NCBI RefSeq assembly: GCF_900106995.1
Contig: NZ_FNOK01000039.1
Span: 30,989-94,988 of the forward strand
Reading direction: 5' to 3'
DNA from: Saccharopolyspora shandongensis
GTDB lineage: Bacteria > Actinomycetota > Actinomycetes > Mycobacteriales > Pseudonocardiaceae
DNA length: 64,000 bases
Below are positions 52,600-62,200 of this stretch, in pieces. Numbering within the stretch: the first letter of the stretch is position 1; each line of letters opens with the position of its first letter. The translations under genes were made by a program, and so were the position numbers. The notes below the pieces were generated by a model that was not told the origin of the DNA, searched no databases, and worked only from the letters and a program-made list of their open reading frames with translations.

Positions 52600-54342
52600 G
52601 TGACCGGTTATTCCTCAGCCCCGCAAGGCACCGCGACGGAGGTGTTTCGCGCCGCCCGGGACTTCTTGCTGCGGCACCGCGAGGACTACGAGACCGCGCG
52701 ACGCGATTTCGAGTGGCCGAAGCCCGCCGAGTTCAACTGGGCGCTGGACTGGTTCGACACGATCGGCGAGCGCCGCGACGGCATCGCGCTGTGGATCGTC
52801 GACGCCGACGGCAGCGAGCACCAGGTGACCTTCCGCGCCATGACGCGCCGTTCGAACCAGGTCGCCAACTGGCTGCGCGGGCTCGGCGTGTCCCGCGGCG
52901 ACCGGCTGGTGCTGATGCTCGGCAACCAGGTCGAGCTGTGGGAGACGATCCTGGCCGCGATGAAGCTGGGCGCGGTGATCATCCCGGCGACCCCGCTGCT
53001 CGGGCCGGCCGACCTGCGCGACCGGATCGACCGCGGCCGGGCCCGGCACGTGGTCACCACCGCGGCCGACGCGGCGAAGTTCGCCGACGTGCCCGGCGAC
53101 TACACCCGCATCGCGGTCGGCGACCCGGTGCCGGGCTGGGAGTCCTATGCGGACAGTTCGGCAGCCGCCGCGGAGTTCGCCCCGGACGGGCCCACCCGCG
53201 CCGAGGACCCGATGCTGCTCTACTTCACCTCCGGCACCACGGCGAAGCCGAAGCTGGTCGAGCACACCCACGTGTCCTACCCGATCGGCCACCTCTCGAC
53301 CATGTACTGGATCGGGCTGGAGCCGGGCGACGTGCACCTGAACATCTCGTCGCCGGGGTGGGCGAAGCACGCGTGGAGCAACGTCTTCGCGCCGTGGAAC
53401 GCAGAGGCGACGGTGTTCATCTACAACTACACCAGGTTCGACGCGGCCGGGCTGATGGCGCAGATGCAGCGCTGCGGCATCACCAGCTTCTGTGCGCCGC
53501 CGACGGTCTGGCGGATGCTGATCCAGGCCGATCTCGGCAGCCTGGCCACGCCACCGTCCAAAGTGGTCGGTGCGGGCGAGCCGCTGAACCCGGAGATCAT
53601 CGAGCAGGTGCGGCGCGCCTGGTCGGTCACCATCCGGGACGGCTTCGGCCAGACCGAGACCAGCGTGCAGGTCGCCAACACGCCCGGCCAGCCGGTCCGG
53701 CCGGGCTCGATGGGCCGCCCGCTGCCCGGCTTCGAGGTGACGCTGCTCGACCCGGTCACCGGGGAACCCGCCGAGGAGGGCGAGATCTGCCTGGCGCTGC
53801 AGCCGCGCCCGGTCGGGCTGATGACCGGCTACGCCGACGACACCGAGCGCACCGCCGAGGTGACCCGCGGCGGGCATTACCACACCGGTGACGTCGGATC
53901 GCGGGACGCCGACGGCTACATCACCTACGTCGGGCGCACCGACGACGTGTTCAAGGCCTCCGACTACCGGATCTCGCCGTTCGAACTGGAGAGCGTCCTG
54001 CTGGAGCACGAGGCGGTGGCCGAGGCGGCGGTGGTGCCGTCGCCGGACCCGATCCGGCTCGCGGTGCCGAAGGCGTACGTGGTGCTGGCCGGGCAGCACG
54101 AACCGACGCCGGAGACGGCGCTGTCGATCCTGCGCTTCGCGCGCGAGCACCTGGCCCCTTACAAGCGGGTGCGGCGGCTGGAGTTCTACGAGCTGCCGAA
54201 GACGATCTCCGGCAAGATCCGCCGCGTCGAACTGCGCGGCCGGGAGGATGAACTGCACCGGTCCGGCGGTGGATCCGGTGGCGGACCCGGCGGTGAAAAC
54301 CGCGAATTCCGAGAAGAGGACTTCCCCGAACTGAAGGGCTGA
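52600..54342 (+). CDS. AMP-forming acyl-CoA synthetase (medium-chain type)
   Basis: 580 aa from GTG 52600, which lies 7 bp after AGGAGG; the frame is open much further upstream, but that part overlaps the GH2 promoter. The ANL fold shows LLYFTSGTTAKPKLVEHTH (P-loop), KVVGAGEPLNPEIIEQV, RDGFGQTETSV, YHTGDVGSRDADGYITYVGR and LPKTISGKIRRVEL (catalytic Lys). N-terminal FEWPKPAEFNWALDWFD is typical of ACSM-type medium-chain synthetases. It converts a fatty or aromatic acid, ATP and CoA to acyl-CoA. The Gly/Glu-rich tail after about residue 550 is unusual and probably flexible. Confidence 0.9.
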   Translation: MTGYSSAPQGTATEVFRAARDFLLRHREDYETARRDFEWPKPAEFNWALDWFDTIGERRDGIALWIVDADGSEHQVTFRAMTRRSNQVANWLRGLGVSRGDRLVLMLGNQVELWETILAAMKLGAVIIPATPLLGPADLRDRIDRGRARHVVTTAADAAKFADVPGDYTRIAVGDPVPGWESYADSSAAAAEFAPDGPTRAEDPMLLYFTSGTTAKPKLVEHTHVSYPIGHLSTMYWIGLEPGDVHLNISSPGWAKHAWSNVFAPWNAEATVFIYNYTRFDAAGLMAQMQRCGITSFCAPPTVWRMLIQADLGSLATPPSKVVGAGEPLNPEIIEQVRRAWSVTIRDGFGQTETSVQVANTPGQPVRPGSMGRPLPGFEVTLLDPVTGEPAEEGEICLALQPRPVGLMTGYADDTERTAEVTRGGHYHTGDVGSRDADGYITYVGRTDDVFKASDYRISPFELESVLLEHEAVAEAAVVPSPDPIRLAVPKAYVVLAGQHEPTPETALSILRFAREHLAPYKRVRRLEFYELPKTISGKIRRVELRGREDELHRSGGGSGGGPGGENREFREEDFPELKG

Positions 54343-54832
54343 GCCGGGCGTTGCTGCGGTGGCACGCGCCGGGGGCGCGTGCCACACTTCCCCAGGGCCG
54401 ATGCGGCGAGGAACCTTCCGCCGATCGTCCCGGCAAGGGGAGCGTGAAGCAGGCCTGATGGGGGAGGGCGGTGGCCGGCGGCCGGTGGGCCGGATCCGGT
54501 GCGGAAAAATGGCTCGCATGCGTGAGGCGGGCACCGTAATATCTGTGCTCCGCGCCGCGATGAACTCAATGAAAAGAGAAAAAGTCAACCGCCACGCTGC
54601 CCAGTCTTCATAATTTTGACGGGAATCGCGGTTGTGTAATTTGCAGTTGTTGTGGTAAGGCAAAGCGGGCGCCAGTATACACAGATCGCTGACATTCTGC
54701 ACTCGCGTGATCGTTGTGTCTCTCGAAAATGCGCCGAATCGGCGCAGGTGGCAGCGCATTTATTCACCCAGGGTGACAGTGGAAATCACGCATTCATCGT
54801 ATTCTGGTGATTAGCGTCACACGTTTGTACGC

Positions 54833-54868
54833 TTGCTTTGCGATCTCCTTCGCCTAGGTTAGTTAACC
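54833..54868 (+). promoter_or_regulatory. candidate promoter with overlapping operator of the betaine operon
   Basis: TTGCTT (54833-54838) and TAGGTT (54855-54860) are spaced 16 bp, a plausible -35/-10 pair. GGTTA-GT-TAACC (54857-54868) is an inverted repeat covering the -10 and the predicted start near 54867, so a repressor there would block transcription. The half sites resemble iron-box halves, but the spacing is one base shorter than DtxR/IdeR sites. Confidence 0.45.
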
Positions 54869-54916
54869 GACGCAGGAATATCGCGTCAGGGCCGGTCGGC
54901 AAGGATGCCGACTGGC
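54869..54916 (+). promoter_or_regulatory. tandem hairpins at the 5' end of the betaine operon leader
   Basis: Hairpin 1 is GACGC/GCGTC (54869-54887). Hairpin 2 pairs GCCGGTCGGCA with TGCCGACTGGC around AGGA (54891-54916), an 11-bp stem with one G-U pair. They would form at the very start of a leader of about 225 nt before the methyltransferase gene. No known riboswitch class (SAM, SAH, glycine, c-di-AMP) was recognised. Confidence 0.45.
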
Positions 54917-55092
54917 GGTGATCGGCGTAGGTGTCGCGGCCTTGAGCGTTTCTCGGCTGCCCACGCCGGTACAGGCGTTGCCTTTTTTCGCAGTGGCGAC
55001 CCGACACGGCCACGAGACGAGCTCGGGCACGGATTTGCGCGGCCCCGAGTTCTGCGGTGGCGCATGACCAACGTGAGTGGTGGGAGTGAAGA

Positions 55093-56796
55093 ATGGCGAA
55101 GAGCGTGGACGATCTTGCTTCGAGCGAGCAGCCCGGATCTCAGGACACCGCTGATCTGGTGGCACGCGAGGAGCAGGTGTTCGGCGAGAACCCGTTGGAA
55201 GTGCGCGAATCTGACCACTACACGTTCGAGTACGTCGGCGGTTTCGTCGAGAAGTGGGACGAGCTGATCGACTGGAAGAAGCGCTACCAGAGCGAGGGCT
55301 CGTTCTTCATCGACCAGCTCAAGGCCCGTGGCGTCCGCTCGGTGCTCGACGTCGCCACCGGCACCGGCTTCCACTCCGTGCGGCTGCTGGAGGAGGGCTT
55401 CGACGCGGTCAGCGCCGACGGCAGCCCGCAGATGCTCGCCAAGGCGTTCAGCAACGGCCTCACCTACGGCGGCCACATCCTCCGCGTGGTGCACGCCGAC
55501 TGGCGCTGGCTGAATCGTGACGTCCACGGCGAGTACGACGCGATCATCTGCCTCGGCAACTCCTTCACGCACCTGTTCTCCGAACGGGATCGGCGCAAAG
55601 CGCTCGCCGAGTTCTACGCGATGCTCAAGCACGACGGCGTGCTGATCATCGATCAACGAAATTACGACTCGATTCTGGACAACGGATTCTCGTCGAAACA
55701 CACCTACTACTACGCCGGCGAGGACGTTTCCGCGGAGCCCGATTACATCGACGAGGGCCTCGCGCGCTTCAAGTACACGTTCCCGGACAAATCTGAATTC
55801 TTCTTGAACATGTACCCGCTCCGGAAGAACTACACGCGGCGGCTCATGCGCGAAGTCGGCTTCCAGCGGATCGACACCTACGGCGATTTCCAGGAGACCT
55901 ACCACGACGCCGAACCCGACTTCTTCATCCACGTGGCGGAGAAGAAGTACCGGCCGGACGAAGAGCTCTCCGACGTGTACTCGACCGCGGTGCACACCGC
56001 GCGGGATTACTACAATTCCGAGGACGCGGACAACTTCTACTACCACGTCTGGGGCGGCAACGACATTCACATCGGCCTCTACCAGACTCCGGACGAGGAC
56101 ATCGACAGCGCCTCGCGGCGCACCGTGGAGCGGATGGCCGCCAAGGTCGATATCACCCCGGAAACCCGCATCCTGGACATCGGCTCCGGCTACGGCGGCG
56201 CGGCCCGCTACCTCGCCGCGACGTACGGCTGCAAGGTGTCCTGCCTGAACCTCAGCGAGGTCGAGAACGGCCGGAACCTCGAGTTCACCCGGGCCGCGGG
56301 ACTGGCCGAGCTGATCGAGGTCAAGGACGGTTCCTTCGAGGACATCCCGTTCCAGGACAACGCCTTCGACATCGTCTGGTCGCAGGACGCGATCCTGCAC
56401 AGCGGCGACCGGGAGCGGGTCCTGGAAGAGGTGTCCCGCGTGCTCAGGGGCGGCGGCTCCTTCATCTTCACCGACCCGATGGCCGCCGACGGCGCCAAGC
56501 TGAAGGACCTCGGGTCGATCCTGGACCGGCTGAACCTGGAGACGATGGGCTCGCCCGGCTTCTACCGCCGCGAGCTGGCCCGCCTCGGCCTGCAGAACTT
56601 CGACTTCGAGGACCTGACCGAGTTCCTAGCCGTGCACTATGGGCGCGTTCTAGAAGTACTCGAGGGCCGGGAAGCGGAGCTGGCGGACTGGATCAGCGAC
56701 GAATACCGAACCAAGATGAAGACGGGTCTGAAGAACTGGGTCGCAGGTGGCAAGGCGGGCAACCTCGCCTGGGGCATCATCCACGCCCGCGCCTGA
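55093..56796 (+). CDS. fused glycine/sarcosine-dimethylglycine N-methyltransferase (betaine synthesis)
   Basis: 567 aa, ATG 55093 behind GGGAGTGAAG. Two complete SAM-dependent methyltransferase domains are joined. Residues about 30-285 (SVLDVATGTGFHSVRLLEEG at 83-102, IICLGNSFTHLFSE) match glycine sarcosine N-methyltransferase. Residues about 300-567 (ILDIGSGYGGAARYLAATYG from 360, VWSQDAILHSGDRERVL) match sarcosine dimethylglycine N-methyltransferase. Together they methylate glycine three times to glycine betaine, a compatible solute, using three SAM. The same fusion is known from Actinopolyspora halophila; other halophiles have two genes. It heads an operon that regenerates SAM. Confidence 0.95.
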   Translation: MAKSVDDLASSEQPGSQDTADLVAREEQVFGENPLEVRESDHYTFEYVGGFVEKWDELIDWKKRYQSEGSFFIDQLKARGVRSVLDVATGTGFHSVRLLEEGFDAVSADGSPQMLAKAFSNGLTYGGHILRVVHADWRWLNRDVHGEYDAIICLGNSFTHLFSERDRRKALAEFYAMLKHDGVLIIDQRNYDSILDNGFSSKHTYYYAGEDVSAEPDYIDEGLARFKYTFPDKSEFFLNMYPLRKNYTRRLMREVGFQRIDTYGDFQETYHDAEPDFFIHVAEKKYRPDEELSDVYSTAVHTARDYYNSEDADNFYYHVWGGNDIHIGLYQTPDEDIDSASRRTVERMAAKVDITPETRILDIGSGYGGAARYLAATYGCKVSCLNLSEVENGRNLEFTRAAGLAELIEVKDGSFEDIPFQDNAFDIVWSQDAILHSGDRERVLEEVSRVLRGGGSFIFTDPMAADGAKLKDLGSILDRLNLETMGSPGFYRRELARLGLQNFDFEDLTEFLAVHYGRVLEVLEGREAELADWISDEYRTKMKTGLKNWVAGGKAGNLAWGIIHARA

Positions 56797-56868
56797 GACC
56801 CCCTCAGGAAATCGTCACATCCGTACGCAAGGATCAGTGCTGCATCAGCTGTGAGGTGAGGAGCAGTC

Positions 56869-58071
56869 GTGAGTGAGATCAACCGCAGGTTGTTCACCAG
56901 TGAATCGGTGACCGAGGGGCACCCGGACAAGATCTGCGATGCGATCAGCGACGCCGTGCTGGACGCGTTGTTGTCCCAGGACCCGCGGTCGCGGGTCGCG
57001 GTGGAGACGCTGGTGACCACCGGCCAGGTGCACGTGGCCGGCGAGGTGACCACCGACGCCTACGCGGACATCCCCACGATCGTGCGGGAGAAGATCCTGG
57101 AGATCGGCTACGACTCCTCCGCCAAAGGCTTCGACGGTGCTTCCTGCGGTGTGAACGTCGCGATCGGCTCCCAGTCGCCGGACATCGCGCAGGGCGTCGA
57201 TGTCGCGCACGAGTCCCGCGTCGAGGGCGTCATCGACGAGATCGCCAAGCAGGGCGCCGGCGACCAGGGCCTGATGTTCGGCTACGCCTGCACCGACACC
57301 GACGAGCTGATGCCGCTGCCGATCGCCCTCGCGCACCGGCTGTCGCGGCGGCTGACCAAGGTCCGCAAGGACGGGGTGCTGCCCTACCTGCGGCCGGACG
57401 GCAAGACGCAGGTGACCATCGAGTACGCCGGTGACCAGCCGGTTCGCCTGGACACCGTGGTGCTGTCCACGCAGCACGCCGCCGACATCGACCTCGAGGG
57501 CATGCTGGCGGGCGACATCAAGGAGAAGGTCATCGACCCGGAGATCGAGCGGGTCGGCCTGGACTCCGCCGACACCCGGCTGCTGGTGAACCCGACCGGT
57601 CGGTTCGTGGTGGGCGGCCCGATGGGCGACGCGGGCCTGACCGGCCGGAAGATCATCGTCGACACCTACGGCGGCATGGCCCGCCACGGCGGCGGCGCCT
57701 TCTCCGGCAAGGACCCGTCGAAGGTGGACCGCTCGGCCGCCTACGCGATGCGCTGGGTCGCCAAGAACGCCATCGCCGCGGGCCTGGCCGGCCGCATCGA
57801 GGTGCAGGTCGCCTACGCGATCGGCAAGGCCGCCCCGGTGGGCCTGTTCGTCGAGACCTTCGGCACCGAGAACGTCGACCCGGTGAAGATCCAGGCCGCG
57901 ATCAACGAGGTCTTCGACCTGCGGCCCGCCGCCATCGTGCGTGACCTGGACCTCTTGCGGCCGATCTACGCGCAGACGGCAGCGTACGGTCACTTCGGGC
58001 GCAGTGACGTCGACCTGCCTTGGGAGCGCACCGACCGGGCCGAGGCGCTGAAGAGCGCCGCCGGTATCTGA
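56869..58071 (+). CDS. metK: S-adenosylmethionine synthetase
   Basis: 400 aa, GTG 56869 behind GAGGTGAGGAG. The protein is full length with all family signatures: FTSESVTEGHPDKICDAISD near the N-terminus (ATP/His), GAGDQGLMFGYA, GGPMGDAGLTGRKIIVDTYG, and GGGAFSGKDPSKVDRSAAY (P-loop-like). It makes SAM from methionine and ATP. It lies 72 bp after the betaine methyltransferase gene, so SAM supply is probably coupled directly to betaine synthesis. A GCGGGGCG/CGCCCCGC stem follows in the gap to the kinase gene. Confidence 0.97.
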   Translation: MSEINRRLFTSESVTEGHPDKICDAISDAVLDALLSQDPRSRVAVETLVTTGQVHVAGEVTTDAYADIPTIVREKILEIGYDSSAKGFDGASCGVNVAIGSQSPDIAQGVDVAHESRVEGVIDEIAKQGAGDQGLMFGYACTDTDELMPLPIALAHRLSRRLTKVRKDGVLPYLRPDGKTQVTIEYAGDQPVRLDTVVLSTQHAADIDLEGMLAGDIKEKVIDPEIERVGLDSADTRLLVNPTGRFVVGGPMGDAGLTGRKIIVDTYGGMARHGGGAFSGKDPSKVDRSAAYAMRWVAKNAIAAGLAGRIEVQVAYAIGKAAPVGLFVETFGTENVDPVKIQAAINEVFDLRPAAIVRDLDLLRPIYAQTAAYGHFGRSDVDLPWERTDRAEALKSAAGI

Positions 58072-58103
58072 CGTCGACCTTCGATAGCCGTGGCGGCAGA
58101 CTG

Positions 58104-58128
58104 CGGGGCGTGCCGATGGCGCCCCGCG
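58104..58128 (+). terminator. stem-loop between metK and the adenosine kinase gene
   Basis: GCGGGGCG pairs with CGCCCCGC around 9 nt, 32 bp after metK. All flanking genes are codirectional and functionally linked, so partial termination or mRNA stabilisation is more likely than a full stop. Confidence 0.5.
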
Positions 58129-58213
58129 GTCAGTCGTGACCGGCGACGGGGTCCAATGGAGCTTCAAAGGTCGGCGCCGCAGCGGCAGCCGGCCCTGGTG
58201 AAGGAGTAAAGCA

Positions 58214-59188
58214 GTGCGGATTGCGGTGACCGGTTCGATCGCCACCGACCACCTGATGTCCTATCCCGGTAGGTTCACCGATCAGCTCGTCGCCGATCGG
58301 CTCCACCAGGTTTCGCTGTCGTTCCTGGTCGACGACCTGGAGGTGCGACGCGGCGGCATCGCGGCCAACATCACCTTCGGCCTCGGCCAGCTGGGCGTCG
58401 GCTCGGCCCTCGTCGGCGCCGTCGGCCAGGACTTCGACGAGTACCGCGGATGGCTGGAGCGGCACGGGGTGGACACCGCGTCGGTGTACGTCTCCGAGAC
58501 CAAGCACACCGCGCGGTTCATCTGCACCACCGACCTCGACCACAACCAGTTCGCCTCGTTCTACGCGGGGGCGATGGCCGAGGCCCGCGAGATCGAGCTC
58601 CAGCCGGTCGCCGACCGGCTGGGCGGCCTCGACGTGGTGGTGATCTCGCCCAACGACCCGGCGGCGATGGTGCGGCACACCGAGGAGTGCCGGGACCGCG
58701 GCTACCGGTTCGTCGCCGACCCGGGCCAGCAGCTGGCCCGGATGGAGGGCGAGGAGATCCGCCGGCTCGTCGAGGGCGCGGAGTACCTCTTCACCAACGA
58801 GTACGAGCACGGCCTGCTGCTGCAGAGCACCGGCTGGACGCACGCCGACGTGCTGGACCGCGTCGGCCTCTGGGTGACCTCGCTGGGCCCGAAGGGCGTG
58901 CAGGTGGAGTCCAAGTCGGAGCCGACCGTCGAGGTCGCGCCGCCGAAGGAGAAGCAGAAGGGCGACCCGACCGGCGTCGGCGACGCGCTGCGCAGCGGGT
59001 TCCTCGCGGGGCTGTACCACGACCTCGACCTGGAGCGTTCGCTGCAGCTGGGCTGCACGCTGGCGACCGTCTCGCTGGAGACCGACGGTCCGCAGGAGTA
59101 CCAGGTGGAGCGCGACTCGTTCGTCGCGCGCATCGCCGAGGCGTACGGTGACGCCGCCGCGGCCGAGGTCCAGTCGAAGCTCGGCTGA
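58214..59188 (+). CDS. adoK: adenosine kinase (PfkB family)
   Basis: 324 aa, GTG 58214 behind GTGAAGGAG. The sequence closely follows mycobacterial AdoK: RIAVTGSIATDHLMSYPGRF, SLSFLVDDLEVRRGGIAANI, FVADPGQQLARMEGEEIRRL and GDPTGVGDALRSGFLAGL, the last with the catalytic Asp of the PfkB family. It phosphorylates adenosine to AMP. In this operon it removes the adenosine formed when S-adenosylhomocysteine is hydrolysed, which pulls the methyl cycle forward. It sits between metK and metH. Confidence 0.92.
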   Translation: MRIAVTGSIATDHLMSYPGRFTDQLVADRLHQVSLSFLVDDLEVRRGGIAANITFGLGQLGVGSALVGAVGQDFDEYRGWLERHGVDTASVYVSETKHTARFICTTDLDHNQFASFYAGAMAEAREIELQPVADRLGGLDVVVISPNDPAAMVRHTEECRDRGYRFVADPGQQLARMEGEEIRRLVEGAEYLFTNEYEHGLLLQSTGWTHADVLDRVGLWVTSLGPKGVQVESKSEPTVEVAPPKEKQKGDPTGVGDALRSGFLAGLYHDLDLERSLQLGCTLATVSLETDGPQEYQVERDSFVARIAEAYGDAAAAEVQSKLG

Positions 59189-59207
59189 GAACGGGGAGTA
59201 GCAGGGG

Positions 59208-62200
59208 ATGGCAGATCGGCAGAACGATCCGAGCGGGTTCCTGAGCGCCCTCGGCGAACGGGTCCTCGTCGCCGATGGCGGCATGGGTACCGCGCTGCAG
59301 GCGTTCGACCTGACGTTGGACGACTTCGCCAACCTGGAGGGCTGCAACGAGATCCTGAACGTCACGCGGCCCGACGTGGTGTCCTCGATCTACCGGGGCT
59401 ACCTGGAGGCGGGCTCGGACGCGATCGAGACCAACACCTTCGGCGCGAACCTGGCCAACCTCGGCGAGTACGACATCCCGGAGCGGATCCGGGAGCTGGC
59501 GGAGACGGGCTCGGCGCTGGCCCGCGAGGCCGCCGACGAGTACTCGACGCCGGAGCGGCCGCGGTTCGTGCTCGGTTCGGTCGGCCCGGGCACCAAGCTG
59601 CCGACGCTGGGCCACGCGCCCTATCCCGTCCTGCGCGACGCCTACGTCGAGCAGGTCCTGGGCATGCTCGACGGCGGCATCGACGTGGTGCTGGTGGAGA
59701 CCTCCCAGGACTTGCTGCAGACCAAGGCCGCGATCGTGGCGGCGAAGCGGGCGATGGCCCAGACCGGCCGGTGGCTGCCGATCATCGCGCAGGTCACGGT
59801 GGAGACCACCGGCACGATGCTGGTCGGCTCGGAGATCGGCGCGGCGCTGACCGCGCTGGAGCCGCTGGGCATCGACCTGATCGGGATGAACTGCGCGACC
59901 GGTCCGGCGGAGATGAGCGAGCACCTGCGGGTGCTGGCACAGAACTCCCGGATCCCGATCTCGGTGATGCCCAACGCCGGTCTGCCCCAGCTCGGCCCCA
60001 ACGGCGCGGTGTACCCGCTGCAGCCCGATGAGCTGGCGGAGGCGCTGGTCGGGTTCGTCAACGACTTCGGCGCCCGGCTGGTCGGCGGCTGCTGCGGCAC
60101 CACCACCGAGCACGTGCGCGCGGTGGCCGAGGCGGTCGCGCCGCTGGCGCCCGCGCCGCGGACCCCGGAGTTCGTCCCGTCGATCTCGTCGGTGTACCAG
60201 ACGGTGCCGTTCGAGCAGGACGCCTCGATCCTCAACGTCGGCGAGCGCACCAACGCCAACGGTTCCAAGGCGTTCCGCGAGGCGATGCTGGAGGGGCGCT
60301 ACGACGACTGCGTCGAGATCGCCAAGGGCCAGACCCGCGAGGGCGCGCACATGCTGGACCTGTGCGTGGACTACGTGGGCCGGGACGGCACCGCGGACAT
60401 GCGGGAGCTGGCCAGCCGGCTGGCCACCGCATCGACGCTGCCGATCATGGTGGACTCCACCGAGCCGGCCGTGATCGAGGCCGGGCTGGACAGCCTCGGC
60501 GGCCGGTGCGCGGTGAACTCGGTGAACTACGAGGACGGCGTCGGCGAGGACTCGCGCTTCCACCAGGTGATGGAGCTGGTGCGCGAGCACGGCGCCACGG
60601 TGGTCGGCACCTGCATCGACGAGGAGGGGCAGGCGCGCACCAAGGAGTGGAAGCTGCGCGTCGCCGAGCGGCTGATCGCCGACCTCACCGAGAACTGGGG
60701 CCTGGACGAGTCCGCGATCATCATCGACTGCCTGGTGTTCCCGATCACCACCGGGCAGGAGGAGGTCCGCAAGGACGCCGTCGAGACCATCGAGGCGATC
60801 CGGGAGCTCAAGCGCACCCATCCCGACGTGCAGACCACGCTGGGTCTGTCCAACGTGTCCTTCGGGTTGAACGCGGCGGCGCGGCAGGTGCTGAACTCGG
60901 TGTTCCTCAACGAATGCCGGGATGCGGGGCTGGACACCGCGATCCTCAACGCCTCGAAGATCCTGCCGATGAACAAGATCCCGGACGAGCAGCGGGAGGT
61001 CGCGCTCGACCTGGTCTACGACCGGCGCCGCGAGGGCTACGACCCGCTGCAGAAGCTGATGGAGCTCTTCGAGGGCAAGACCGCGAAGTCCAGCAGTGCT
61101 TCGCGGGCCGAGGAGCTGGCGAAGCTGCCGTTGTTCGAGCGCTTAGAGCGGCGGATCGTCGACGGCGAGCGCAACGGGCTGGAAGCCGACCTGGACGCGG
61201 CGATGGCGGAGAAGCCGCCGCTGGGGATCATCAACGAGAACCTGCTGGCCGGCATGAAGGTCGTCGGCGAGCTGTTCGGCTCCGGTCAGATGCAGCTGCC
61301 GTTCGTGCTGCAGTCCGCCGAGGTCATGAAGGCCGCCGTCGCCTATCTCGAACCGCACATGGAGAAGGACGACTCCGGCGGCAAGGGCAAGCTGCTGCTG
61401 GCCACCGTCAAGGGCGATGTGCACGACATCGGCAAGAACCTGGTCGACATCATCGTGTCCAACAACGGCTACGACGTGGTCAACATCGGCATCAAGCAGC
61501 CGATCAACGCCATCCTGGAAGCCGCCGAGGAGCACAAGGTCGACGCCATCGGCATGTCCGGCCTGCTGGTGAAGTCGACGGTGATCATGAAGGACAACCT
61601 GGAGGAGATGAACTCCAGGGGCATCGCCGAGAAGTACCCGGTGCTGCTCGGTGGCGCGGCGCTGACCCGCTCCTACGTGGAGCACGACCTGGACGAGCTC
61701 TACCAGGGCGACGTGCGCTACGCCAAGGACGCCTTCGAGGGCCTGCACCTGATGGACCGGCTGATGTCCATCAAGCGCGGCGACAACCCGGAGGAGAACG
61801 CCGCCGAGGAGGCGAAGAAGGCCGAGCGCAAGGCGCGCCGCGAGCGGTCGCTGCGGATCGCCGAGAAGCGCAAGGCCGACCAGGGCGAAGAACCGTCCTA
61901 CGAGGACACCACTCGGTCCGATGTGGACGCCGAAGCGCCGGTGCCGACGCCGCCGTTCTGGGGCTCCAAGGTGGTCAAGGGCGTCGCGGTCGCCGACTAC
62001 CTGGCGCTGCTGGACGAGCGGGCCACGTTCTTCGGCCAGTGGGGGCTGCGCGGCGCCAAGAAGGGCGAGGGGCCGTCCTACGAGGACCTCGTCGAGTCCG
62101 AGGGCCGGCCGCGGCTGCGCCACTGGATCGACGAGCTGTCCACCGCGGGCATCCTGCAGCACGCCGCCGTGGTCTACGGCTACTTCCCGTGCGTGACCGA

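Larger units (their letters stand above)
54343..55092. other. 750-bp regulatory region upstream of the betaine operon
   Basis: No credible gene lies here. The middle part (about 54520-54850) is clearly AT-richer than the rest of the window. The last 260 bp hold a promoter candidate, an operator-like palindrome and a hairpin-rich leader, listed separately. A GCGCCGA/TCGGCGC hairpin sits near 54731-54745. The 60-codon minus-strand frame at 54585-54767 has no ribosome site and was not called. Confidence 0.55.

Noticed and set aside
54585..54767. 60-codon minus-strand frame in the AT-richer gap
   Set aside because: Cys/Thr-rich, no ribosome site and no resemblance to known proteins; better seen as regulatory DNA.
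54857..54868. Iron box at the betaine promoter
   Set aside because: Its halves look like DtxR/IdeR half sites, but the spacer is one base too short and the flanks do not match; kept only as an unassigned operator.
56797..59207. SAM or SAH riboswitch before metK, adoK or metH
   Set aside because: The gaps (72, 142 and 19 bp) are too short or lack the conserved riboswitch segments.
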